From contig CAWHBY010000002.1 of the NCBI GenBank assembly GCA_963827855.1, positions 868,001 to 932,000 of the forward strand: a stretch of DNA of 64,000 bases. The letters run 5' to 3'. Within the stretch, counting starts at the first letter, position 1; every line of letters begins with the position of its first letter. The notes beneath the pieces were generated by a model. The model was given only the letters and a program-made list of their open reading frames with translations. It did no database searches and was not told where the DNA came from. Source of the stretch: DTPU01 sp963827855. GTDB taxonomy: Bacteria > Planctomycetota > Phycisphaerae > Sedimentisphaerales > Anaerobacaceae. The translations under genes and the position numbers were made by a program. Shown here piece after piece: positions 18,835 to 26,831 of this stretch.

Positions 18835-21800
18835 TCACGGCGTGTCAGCCGCTCCGGGTGAGCCACCCCAGCGAGTGCTGTCCCGCCACGAGGCCTTCTG
18901 GCCCAGTTGGCTGGCAGTCACGTGAGCGGGATCCACAGGCACGAGGGACATGCCCTGGCCGTCCGTGGAGACGTGCCAACTGTCCTTGTACTCGAAGTCA
19001 GCCAAGACACCGGTCTGGAGGTCTACGAGCCTGATCCTCTCGCCTCCATCGGACAGCTTATCCTTGTATTCGCCGGCAATCCACGGATACAGGAGGGTCC
19101 CGTACCTGCACTCAAAGGCCACGCGGTTCTTCACCACCAGGACGCACTGGCCTGGTCTGAGCTGCATGACGCTGCCAGCCGCAAAGTCGAACTCGACACC
19201 TCCTGCCAGCCGCACGCCGGACAGGCTGATGGTCGCAGGACCCGTGTTCATCAGCTCGATGAACTCAAAGTCGTCGCGGTCCCAGCCGTCTTCAGAGACG
19301 GAGCTGGGTGGATGGTACATGATCTCCGAGACCTGCAGGGTCAGCCCGGCCTTGTTCTGCAGTGGTGCGCCCGCAACGAACTCAACAGGACTGGACCAGT
19401 GCGACCACTGGCCCAGAAGGTCTTTCACGCGGCAGCGGACCCGATACAGGCAGCCTGGTACCACCACCCCACCAGGGATCTCCACGGTGTCCCTGAAGGG
19501 GCTGATCTCTGGACCGGTCCAAAGGGCCTGGATCTCATATGGCCCGCCAATGCCGGGACTGGAAGCTGAATTCGCTGCACCGGCGACCTCTGCAATCCTC
19601 CACTGCAGGGCCTTACAGGGGTATGCGGGGCTGTCGAATGGCGTGGTCTTGAAGTGGAGGGCGTCGCTGGGGTATCCGGCGGGACCGATGCTCATGACAA
19701 CCGGGGTCGCGGGGATCGTCGGGTCGCGGACCTCCTGGTCGATGAAATCCGCGCCATTGTAGAACGGTGCACCGTGGCCGGTGTAGGTGCTGCCCCCACC
19801 CGGCGCAGGCAGGAGGAAGTCCTTGATCCACTCCATCATGCCCTCGTGGTCCGCAGAGACCAGGGTCCGGGTAATGGACTGACCAGCCATGTCGGGGTGG
19901 GTACAGGGATTCTGGTAGAAGGTTGCCCGCCTGTTCGCCGCGGCCTTGGGATTCCAGTCCCACATGGCCCTGTCCACGTCCGCGAAGGTCAGGCTCTGCC
20001 CTGGACGATTGACCACGCCAGCCAGGCCATCGACCAACTGGCCCACCTGATCGGCTGACAGGAGCAGGTCCTGGATCTCCCTGCCGCGGTTCTGATAGCC
20101 GATCTCAAACTCGGGATGCCTGAGGCAGTTCTGGATGTTGAGTGCGCCGCTCCAGTGTGTCACAGGCAGGTAGAGCATGTCCAGATCCCATGGAATAACC
20201 GTCCATAGGTTGCTCTGAGGGTCGTGGTAATAATAGACGTTGTACGGCTCGCGAAGGTCCATGTTGTTGACCGCCCGGTTGATAGCCACAAAGCCGTAGT
20301 AGCCCTCCAGATTCAGGTTGGCCTTCCACCAGGACACGGTGTTGGTCTGATTGTAGCCGCTGCGAAAAGCGAGCAGGTCAGACTGATTGCTGGGCTGCAA
20401 GGCCCCTTGGTTCTTGGTGTCCCACTGCCCCCTTGTCGTGTATTTGTACAGACTCCCATCGGCCAAGCCGTGTTCGTCGAGGAATCGGCCATCCGGATGC
20501 TCGATGGCCAGGTAGAGCCCCCACAGGTCGCCCTCATACTGGCTGGCAGCACTGGCCTCGACCATGCTGTCGATCACCCGCAATTGGAGGAAGTGGGTCT
20601 TGGGCGAAGGCACGCCGGCCAAATCGTACAGGGCAAACGCAACTGCCTCGTCCACGCCGGCCATCCCCCGATTCACGGGCACCCAGGGCACTGCGCAGGC
20701 AGACAGATCCATCACCTTGCGACCTGCCTTGTAGGATAGGCGGTCGTTTCCGCGGGTACGCAGGTCATGGCCCCGAGTGAAGAAGAACCGCCACTTGTTC
20801 TTTCCAGACACGTATGTGGAGTACTCTCCGTGGACCTTGTACTGCACGGGGTCGTACACGATCCCGTCGCAGACCAGGGTCCCCGTGAATAGGGTGTTCT
20901 CGTAGCTGGAGTTGTACTGGCACTTGAGGATCTCCGCCTCCTTGGCAAGCAGGTGACAGGCAGGCAGAGATCGCATCACGTCCGTGCCGAATTCGACCAC
21001 CCTGCCCTGCAGCCCGCTGTCTCCAGGCTTGACCGCCCCATGCCAGGCAGGCGCACCGTCATACACGAAATACGCAAAACTGGCCTGCGGGTCATCGCCA
21101 TAGGGCACGGTGATGGATGCACCCTGTCTGTCGGTCGCCGTGATACGATAGCGGATCAGACGGCGGTGCACCTGCAGGGTGGCTGGAAGCACCACCGTGT
21201 AGATCCCATCGCCGGCCCGTGCGTCGCCCCCTGTCCCGCTGTCGGCCATGGCCACACTGACCCAGTTCCTGGCGGCCGCTGCTTCATGCGGGGCCAGATA
21301 CGCCCCAGGATCGACCGCCTCGTAGGACAGGACCACGCCGGACAGGCCCTCGCCATCCATGACCCTGGCCGTGAGCGTCACGGGTCGATTCGAGGTGGTC
21401 TGCGTCGGCTCGTGCGTCACCTGGTCGATGGCCGGAGGAGGATTCTGGACGGACACCGCCGTATTCCTCACACTGGGTGTCGGGTACGCGGATCGCCAGT
21501 TCCCCGCCAAGCCGTTGTCCAGGCCCGAGCTGATCAATTGAATCGAACTGCCCTTTCCCGTCGTGCCGCTGGGCACGGAGTCGCCCACGGTCGGCCACGG
21601 AAAGCCGACCTGGTACTCCACCCGATCCACCACCCGCCTGGCCGCGTCACACAGGATCACGGCCTCGCCCCCCGCAGACAGCCTGCCCGACCAGGGTCCC
21701 AGGGCCCTGGCCCCGAACTTGGCCTGCAGCGCGGCAGGATTCTCTGCGACCACCACGAATCCAGCCGAGGCCAGACGCGTCCCTGCAGGAAAGGTGAAGG

Positions 21801-22047
21801 CCACGGCTCCCACCAGCGACCAGCCGCCTAGATCCACGCTGGCATTGGCCGCGTTGTACAGCTCAATGAACTCTACGGCCTCGGTCTTGACGTCAGGATC
21901 GCAGTGGATCTCATTGATCACCACGCCTTGGGCCAGTGGAGGAATCACCTCCGCCCCTGCCGGTAGATGCACCAGCAGCAACAACAAGAGCCCTGGATAT
22001 CTTTTGCGAGGTATCACCACCTGCATCCTTCTTCTGATGCCCTTCAT
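18835..22047 (-). CDS. CotH kinase / lamin-tail domain exported protein, paralogue 5
   Basis: The shortest and most diverged member, about 1070 residues. It has a signal peptide (hydrophobic GLLLLLLVHLPAGA), a lamin-tail domain (VVINEIHCDPDVKTEAVEFIELYNAAN), an Ig-like sandwich, a CotH kinase domain and a C-terminal lamin-tail domain from about residue 900. The kinase domain has DGSLYKYTT in place of DGNLYKME and IPWDLDMLY in place of LPWDLDLTW, so the WDLD core is kept. It has no jelly-roll-like domain in either position. Several starts are possible: GTG 22068, ATG 22047 and ATG 22026. I chose ATG 22047 because it gives a basic n-region before the hydrophobic core. The leader sequence differs from that of paralogues 2-4. 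Confidence 0.85.
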   Translation of the reverse strand: MKGIRRRMQVVIPRKRYPGLLLLLLVHLPAGAEVIPPLAQGVVINEIHCDPDVKTEAVEFIELYNAANASVDLGGWSLVGAVAFTFPAGTRLASAGFVVVAENPAALQAKFGARALGPWSGRLSAGGEAVILCDAARRVVDRVEYQVGFPWPTVGDSVPSGTTGKGSSIQLISSGLDNGLAGNWRSAYPTPSVRNTAVSVQNPPPAIDQVTHEPTQTTSNRPVTLTARVMDGEGLSGVVLSYEAVDPGAYLAPHEAAAARNWVSVAMADSGTGGDARAGDGIYTVVLPATLQVHRRLIRYRITATDRQGASITVPYGDDPQASFAYFVYDGAPAWHGAVKPGDSGLQGRVVEFGTDVMRSLPACHLLAKEAEILKCQYNSSYENTLFTGTLVCDGIVYDPVQYKVHGEYSTYVSGKNKWRFFFTRGHDLRTRGNDRLSYKAGRKVMDLSACAVPWVPVNRGMAGVDEAVAFALYDLAGVPSPKTHFLQLRVIDSMVEASAASQYEGDLWGLYLAIEHPDGRFLDEHGLADGSLYKYTTRGQWDTKNQGALQPSNQSDLLAFRSGYNQTNTVSWWKANLNLEGYYGFVAINRAVNNMDLREPYNVYYYHDPQSNLWTVIPWDLDMLYLPVTHWSGALNIQNCLRHPEFEIGYQNRGREIQDLLLSADQVGQLVDGLAGVVNRPGQSLTFADVDRAMWDWNPKAAANRRATFYQNPCTHPDMAGQSITRTLVSADHEGMMEWIKDFLLPAPGGGSTYTGHGAPFYNGADFIDQEVRDPTIPATPVVMSIGPAGYPSDALHFKTTPFDSPAYPCKALQWRIAEVAGAANSASSPGIGGPYEIQALWTGPEISPFRDTVEIPGGVVVPGCLYRVRCRVKDLLGQWSHWSSPVEFVAGAPLQNKAGLTLQVSEIMYHPPSSVSEDGWDRDDFEFIELMNTGPATISLSGVRLAGGVEFDFAAGSVMQLRPGQCVLVVKNRVAFECRYGTLLYPWIAGEYKDKLSDGGERIRLVDLQTGVLADFEYKDSWHVSTDGQGMSLVPVDPAHVTASQLGQKASWRDSTRWGGSPGAADTP

Positions 22048-22160
22048 TGTACCAGGCCCCCTGCACACTGCCAGCAGCGAGCGAGGGCCGGAGACACGAG
22101 TGGCATCCGACGATCTGCTGGATCAGGTCCCATAAATAGTTACGAATAGTACGTCTGCCC

Positions 22161-22190
22161 CAGGTCCCGTGTCCTGGGACCGGCTTTTTT
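22161..22190 (+). terminator. Orphan hairpin plus T6
   Basis: GGTCCC (22163-22168) pairs with GGGACC (22176-22181), followed by GGC and six T's (22185-22190). This is a textbook intrinsic terminator on the plus strand, but no plus-strand gene lies upstream because the preceding gene is divergent. It sits one base before the promoter at 22192. Confidence 0.6.
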
Positions 22191-22191
22191 G

Positions 22192-22220
22192 TTGACTCTG
22201 ACGCCATTTGTGGCGATAAT
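22192..22220 (+). promoter_or_regulatory. Sigma70 promoter of the coiled-coil protein gene
   Basis: TTGACT (22192-22197) and GATAAT (22215-22220) are separated by 17 bases. The AAGGAG ribosome site at 22261-22266 and the ATG at 22274 follow. Confidence 0.7.
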
Positions 22221-22273
22221 ATGGGCAACCTGGTAATATCAGAGAAACTGCATTTTTATCCAAGGAGTGCCAG

Positions 22274-23711
22274 ATGCCAGCAGGGAAAAGGCAGCAGAGC
22301 AACACGATGATTACCCTGGTAGTCTTTGTTGCCCTGTTCTTTGTGGCCGCCATCCTGGCGGTTGTGTTTTACCTGAACGCAGAGAACCACAGGACCAAAG
22401 AGGCAGATCTACAACGCCAGGCCGATCAATTCGCCAGCAGGTCCGAGGTCCAGAACGTCTCCAGTCTGGTCGGTGCCAAGGAGCCCGGCCAGAGCTGGCT
22501 CGGCACACTGGTCGAACAGCACAACACCATGTCCCTGCTGCTGTTGGGCGCACCGGTCGACTCCACCTCGACAGAGGTGAGGGGCACTGCAGCCCAGACC
22601 CGGGTCGCAGAGGCCCTTCAAGCGTCAGGCAAGTACCTCGAACCCGAGAAGGTCGATCCGAATACAGGCATGGTTCCTCTGGCCAAGAAGCTTGCGGCTG
22701 CTCTTGAAACGGCCAAGGCCTCGAACGAAGGCCTGGTCAAGAAGATGGATGAGATCCAACAGAACTGGAATCAGGCCATCAAGCTCAGCCAGGAAAAGGA
22801 AGCCCAGATCCTCGAAGACAAAGAGAAGCTGCATCAGCAGTTCATCGACGTCAACGCCAAGTACGAAGAGCTCAAGCAGATGATGGCCCAGACCTCAGAG
22901 GAGCGGGCCAAGACCCTGATGGAGCATCTGGAGCAGGAACGGGCGAACGCCAAACAGCTCAACCAAGACCTGCTGAAGAACCAGGCAGAGCTGGACCTGA
23001 CCCGCCAGAGGCTCAAGCTGGCGATGGACAAGGTGTACAAGATCGAGGCGCCTCCTGACCGCAGTGCGGACGTCTACAAGCCTGACGGCAGGGTCACGGT
23101 CGCTGACGAGCAGGCAGGCGTGGTGTACGTCAATCTCGGAAGCAGAGACCGGATCTACATAGGGCTGACCTTTGCCGTATATGATGGCGCCGGCGCGATC
23201 CCAAGGGATGGCAAGGGCAAGGCAGAGGTCGCAGTGTTCAGGGTCATGCCCGACACGTGCACCGCACGCATCGTAAAGTCGGACCCCAAACATCCGATTG
23301 TCACCGACGACATCGTCGCCAACCTGATCTGGGACAAGGACAAAGTCTACAAGTTCGTCCTGGCCGGCGACTTTGACGCCAATCGCGACGGCAGAATGGA
23401 CGCCGATGGAATGGAGACGGTTGCACGGTTGGCGGAGAAATGGGGCGCCCATTGCACGGACGAGGTTTCTGCCCAGATCGACGCAGTGGTCCTCGGCGAG
23501 TGCGCCACAGATCCCGGCCAAGCCGACACCCGAAACCTTGACTGCAGACCCGGCTGCCCAGCAGAGGTACGACAGTGCCCAGCGGCGTCTGGAGCGGTAC
23601 AAGACCGTCCAGCAGCAGGCCCAGGCCCTGATGATCCCGATCCTGCCCTACGACACCTTCCTGTACCTGATCGGCTACAGGGGCCAGATCGGCAAGCCCG
23701 GAGCGTTCTGA
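22274..23711 (+). CDS. Membrane-anchored coiled-coil protein with possible BRCT-like C-terminal domain, frameshifted
   Basis: The start at 22274 is supported by AAGGAG seven bases upstream. The N-terminus has one transmembrane helix (about residues 12-34, MITLVVFVALFFVAAILAVV). A long coiled coil follows (about 140-255, rich in K/E/Q heptads such as EHLEQERANAKQLNQDLLKN), then a beta-rich region (VVYVNLGSRDRIYIGLTFAVYD). Near the end, YKFVLAGDFD...ARLAEKWGAHCTDEVSAQIDAVVLG resembles a BRCT fold in outline; this is a weak inference. At about 23496-23500 the frame breaks: the continuation AQQRYDSAQRRLERYKTVQQQAQALM...YRGQIGKPGAF is one base out of phase and stops at 23711. One extra base explains it. 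I do not recognise the family; an envelope or chromosome-associated role is possible. Confidence 0.7.
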
Positions 23712-23753
23712 GAAAGCGAAACGGGGAATGGGAGAACCGGCGAAACGGCGACC
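23711..23753. repeat. Stutter repeat fragment (family A, copy 3)
   Basis: A short run of GAAACGGGGAATGGGAGAACCGGCGAAACGG words directly after the stop codon of the coiled-coil gene, related to the repeats at 1484 and 18723. Confidence 0.55.
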
Positions 23754-23760
23754 GACCCTG

Positions 23761-23840
23761 CTACTAGGCCGCCTTGCGGCCGATACTACTAGATCCGCCA
23801 CAGGCGGGTCGATACTACCAGGCCGGAGGCCGATGCTACC
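23761..23840. repeat. CTACYAG-hairpin-CGATA tandem repeat (family E, copy 2)
   Basis: Three units start at 23761, about 23785 and about 23814. Each is CTAC(T/C)AG, a GC hairpin (GGCCGC-ctt-GCGGCC; CCGCC-aca-GGCGG; GGCC-gga-GGCC) and CGATA or CGATG. The array lies between two convergent genes and ends a few bases from the nnrE stop codon. Confidence 0.75.
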
Positions 23841-23843
23841 TGA

Positions 23844-24543
23844 CTACTTCCCGCCGGCGAACGCCGGCGCAATCCCGATTGAGGCGACTGTGACCTGGCC
23901 AATGTAGGGTCTGGCCTCGGGTGACGCGAATCCCTGTTTGAGGGCCACGAAGGTCACGGTATGCGACATGCGCGGATCCCTGCGCCGAAGGCCTTCCTGT
24001 GTCGCAATCCAGTCCCGAGGGGATGTCCACTGCCACGATCTCCCGGCCCAGTCCATTGATGGCCTCGATCAACCGGACGTAGGCCGGCGCCACCTCGCCC
24101 CGCAGACCCGTCCCGAATAGGGCGTCCACCACCAGGCTGGCTCCCCGTGCCACGTCCTCCACCCTCGCCCCAGCGGAGGGTGCGGCGGGGTCCAGGACCT
24201 CAATGGGTTGGCCCATGCGGCGAAGGACCTCCAGGTTGGTTTTCGCATCTCCCTCGATCTTGTCCGGATTGCCGCAGAGCACGACCGTTGGCGAGAGGCC
24301 TGCGCTCGCCAGATGCCTGGCGATCACGAATCCATCGCCGCCGTTGTTGCCCGCACCGCAGAACAGACAGACCTTCGCCCCAGCGGCTCCAGAGAGTCGG
24401 CGGAGGATCAGTTCCGCGCAGGTGCGGCCCGCGTTCTCCATCAGAACCACACCCGCCAGACCCAACTGCCGGATGGCCCAGGCATCGAAGGCCCGGACCT
24501 CATCCCGCGTCATGGTCAGAGGGATCGAGGCCTGGTCGTGCAT
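23844..24543 (-). CDS. nnrE: NAD(P)H-hydrate epimerase (YjeF N-terminal type), frameshifted
   Basis: This enzyme interconverts R and S epimers of damaged hydrated NAD(P)H so that a dehydratase can repair them. Motifs visible: CGAGNNGGDGFVIARHL (about residues 63-79), DALFGTGLRGEVA, and the phosphate/metal-site VDIPSGLDCDTG. After that motif the first frame loses similarity. The family C-terminus (SHTVTFVALKQGFASPEARPYIGQVTVASIGIA) is found one frame over and stops at 23844-23846. One or two single-base deletions at about 23970-23990 explain it. The length after repair, about 233 residues, is normal for an epimerase without the fused C-terminal dehydratase domain. It is transcribed divergently from surE, and its transcript may be leaderless. 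Confidence 0.85.
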
Positions 24544-24549
24544 GGCCGC

Positions 24550-24606
24550 ATTATAGGGGGCCAGCCGGGTGTGTCAATTGACACCGCCCTTGGCCCTGAC
24601 TACAAT
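24550..24606. promoter_or_regulatory. Back-to-back nnrE/surE promoters sharing a GTGTCAATTGACAC palindrome
   Basis: The perfect 14-base palindrome at 24571-24584 contains two overlapping-free -35 boxes facing outwards. Rightward: TTGACA (24578-24583), 17 bases, TACAAT (24601-24606) for surE. Leftward: TTGACA (24577-24572), 16 bases, TATAAT (24555-24550) for nnrE. The leftward start site would fall at about the nnrE ATG (24543). Confidence 0.75.
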
Positions 24607-24628
24607 GGGGTATTCGGAATCTCCCACT

Positions 24629-25434
24629 ATGAAGATACTACTGACCAATGATGACGGGATCTTGCGCCCGGATTGGCCGCCTTGCACAAGGGCCTGTCCA
24701 CACTGGGCGAGGTGACCGTGGTGGCCCCTGTGGACTGCCGTTCAGGCACCAGCCACAGCATCACCTTCGCCGAGCCGCTGATCTGCAACAAAGTGATGAT
24801 CGAGAACTGTTTCACGGGCTATGGAGTGCAGGGCTCGCCCGCGGATTGCGTGAAGCTGGCCTGCATGCAAATCCACAATGGGCCCATCGATCTGGTCGTC
24901 TCGGGAATCAATCACGGCGCAAACGTAGGCATCAACGTGTACTACTCCGGCACCGTGGCTGCGGCGATCGAGGCTGCGTTCATGAGAATCCCATCGGTGG
25001 CGATCAGCCTGGCGTCAGAAGAGACCATGGACTTCGACACAGCAGCCAGGTACGGCCTGGAAGTCGTGGGCTCCCTGCTGCCCATCCAGCCCGGCGAGGT
25101 CATCAACGTGAACATCCCGCGGCTCTCGCAGGGCCGGCCCAAGGGCGTACGGGTGGCCCCGCAATCGACCAACGGTTTCCACGAGTACTATATCCCCCAA
25201 CGCAACGAACGGGAGACGTCCTTCCAGTTGGCCTCAGGTCCGCACCGCAATGAGGGAGGCACGACCGATACGATGCTGCTTTGGGAAGGCTACATCACCG
25301 TGACGCCTCTGCGCCCGGATATGACCTCGTACGATCTGCTGGCTGACCTGCAGCGGCGTCTGGCTGCAGGCCACAAGGCCGGCGGCACTCAGGGCCCAAG
25401 CCCCAAGGCGACCGACCCCAAATCTGCACTGTAA
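24629..25434 (+). CDS. surE: 5'/3'-nucleotidase SurE, frameshifted at the N-terminus
   Basis: SurE is a divalent-metal phosphatase that releases phosphate from nucleoside monophosphates under stress. ATG 24629 opens with MKILLTNDDGI, whose two aspartates bind the metal. The frame then breaks and resumes as LAPGLAALHKGL. Restoring a third T at 24662-24663 gives DDGIFAPGLAAL, the normal family sequence, so this is a T3 to T2 homopolymer error. Downstream motifs are intact: SGINHGANVG, YSGTVAAAIEAAF and VNVNIP. The C-terminal 20 residues are low complexity. The leader between promoter and ATG is only about 16 bases and has no clear Shine-Dalgarno sequence. Confidence 0.9.
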
Positions 25435-25446
25435 CCATCACCTGCT

Positions 25447-26031
25447 ATGTGGAACGTCTTCGATCAGCCCTGGACCTTGATCGCCGCGGCAGGCGTGGCG
25501 TTTCTGGCGATCACGACCTACCGGGCATTCCAGCCCGATCGCGCCAGGTGCTGGCAGCTCGCAGTACCGGTCTTCCTCGTGGCAGCGGCCTTTGGCGTGG
25601 ACCGGCTGGTTACCACGGATAGCGAGAAGATCCGCAACCTGATCACCGCTGCCGAAAACGCAGGCCGGACGCGGGATCTGGCCGGCCTGGAACGCCTCCT
25701 GGCAGAGGACTACCACGACTCCTTCCACAAAGACAAGCGGCATCTGGTCGACCGCGCCAGGGCTGCCCTGACCAGCTCGCCGCTCAAGGCAGTCAAGGAG
25801 ATCAGCTTCGACCCTGTAAGCCTGGAGCCGCCCAGGGCCTCGGTGGGACTGATCGTGGTGGCCACGTTCCAGGAGAACAGCATGGTCGCTGCGGCCTACA
25901 AACCCGTCATGATCGTGAAGTTGGACTTTCAGCTCGCCAAGCAGTCTGACCGCCGATGGCTCATCCAGTCCATCGAGCTGGCGGAGGTCGACAAGCAGCC
26001 CGTGGTCTGGGCAAGGACGACAGGATTCTGA
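25447..26031 (+). CDS. Membrane-anchored NTF2/SnoaL-like protein, function unknown
   Basis: A 194-residue protein. Two short hydrophobic segments come first (about residues 9-23, LIAAAGVAFLAITTY, and 36-50, LAVPVFLVAAAFGV). A soluble domain with the alpha-plus-beta pattern of NTF2-like proteins follows: an N-terminal helix (IRNLITAAENAGRTRDLAGLERLLAEDYHD), then beta strands (SVGLIVVATFQENS, MIVKLDFQLA, WLIQSIELAEV). It starts 12 bases after surE and is probably co-transcribed with it. No catalytic residues can be assigned; the fold assignment is from pattern only. Confidence 0.6.
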   Translation: MWNVFDQPWTLIAAAGVAFLAITTYRAFQPDRARCWQLAVPVFLVAAAFGVDRLVTTDSEKIRNLITAAENAGRTRDLAGLERLLAEDYHDSFHKDKRHLVDRARAALTSSPLKAVKEISFDPVSLEPPRASVGLIVVATFQENSMVAAAYKPVMIVKLDFQLAKQSDRRWLIQSIELAEVDKQPVVWARTTGF

Positions 26032-26261
26032 CTCCAAGCTGTCATCTCTTAGCCGGAACCAGGGGGTCGCAGATCTCCTGCTGATAGCTGAGGGCCGGCA
26101 GACCAGGGCGGGCAGCCGCAAACACCGGGCTGTCCGTCAGAACGGGTGATTTATGAGACGGCCGGCCGCGTCGTGCGCCCTTCTCACGCCAAGCAAAGTC
26201 GCCCCTCCAATTCGCCGATACCACCAGTACAGATTCGACAACTTACAACGGATGATGCGTG
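26032..26261. other. Spacer without recognised features
   Basis: GC-rich spacer after the NTF2-like gene. I find no tRNA, terminator or plausible coding frame. Confidence 0.5.
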
Positions 26262-26423
26262 ATGCTTGAACTACTCAAAAAAGACGACTTGCCACCTCAA
26301 CGTGAAGTACTGACGCTAGAATGGTACCCCAGCGAGCGGAGCTGCCGCGTACATGCCGGCAAGACCAACCGGCTCAAGCGCGTCCCCCCTCTCATGGTCC
26401 GCAAGGCGGAATGGCGGAGATAG
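26262..26423 (+). CDS. Possible small basic protein, 53 residues
   Basis: ATG at 26262 opens a 53-codon frame (starts MLELLKKDDLPPQREVLTLE, ends LMVRKAEWRR) that stops at 26421-26423. The amino-acid pattern (WYPSER, many R/K and paired hydrophobics) looks protein-like and the frame lies in an otherwise empty 500-base spacer. The ribosome site is weak (GGATG at 26250). It may be a real small gene or chance; I do not recognise a family. Confidence 0.3.
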   Translation: MLELLKKDDLPPQREVLTLEWYPSERSCRVHAGKTNRLKRVPPLMVRKAEWRR

Positions 26424-26528
26424 TCTCCACGCCATCGAATTCCCTACTTGTGGTAACTCCGCTGTTCCTGTACAATCCCTCCCTGGAAACTTTGGAAACA
26501 GAATGGATTCCACCGGGAGGTCACGACC

Positions 26529-26822
26529 ATGTTCGAAACCTTTGACAGGATGATGTTCGCCGGTCTCGGCGCCCTGTCCATGACCCGCCAACGCGCAGAA
26601 GAGATCTTCGAGGAATGCGTCAGGCGGGGCCAGACGGCTCAGGAGAACAAGTCCCGCTTCATCAAGGATCTGATGGACTCGGCCGAGAAGACCCGGCAGG
26701 ACTTCGAGAAGATGGTCACCGAACAGGTCCAGAAGGGTGTCACGAAGATGCAGGTGGCCACCCAACAGGACATCCAGCGGCTTGAGCAGAAGCTGGACGC
26801 CATCCTGCAGAAGCTCGGGTAG
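26529..26822 (+). CDS. Phasin-family-like granule-associated protein
   Basis: A 97-residue, almost wholly helical protein. A hydrophobic/amphipathic N-terminus (MFETFDRMMFAGLGALSMTRQRAEEIFEECV) leads into a KTRQDFEKMV...QDIQRLEQKLDAILQKL coiled coil. This is the pattern of poly(hydroxyalkanoate) granule-associated proteins and related helical accessory proteins. It has GGAGG ahead of the ATG (26516-26520). It is followed after 9 bases by the UbiB-type kinase, an arrangement I recall from other bacteria. A role at a lipid or polymer surface is an inference; no PHA synthase is in this window. Confidence 0.6.
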   Translation: MFETFDRMMFAGLGALSMTRQRAEEIFEECVRRGQTAQENKSRFIKDLMDSAEKTRQDFEKMVTEQVQKGVTKMQVATQQDIQRLEQKLDAILQKLG

Positions 26823-26831
26823 GGACCGGCT

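Noticed and set aside
18236..18838. 200-codon minus-strand open frame sharing words with the frame at 9863-10297
   Set aside because: The similarity comes from the family F DNA repeat; the other copy has an in-frame stop, so coding is not conserved.
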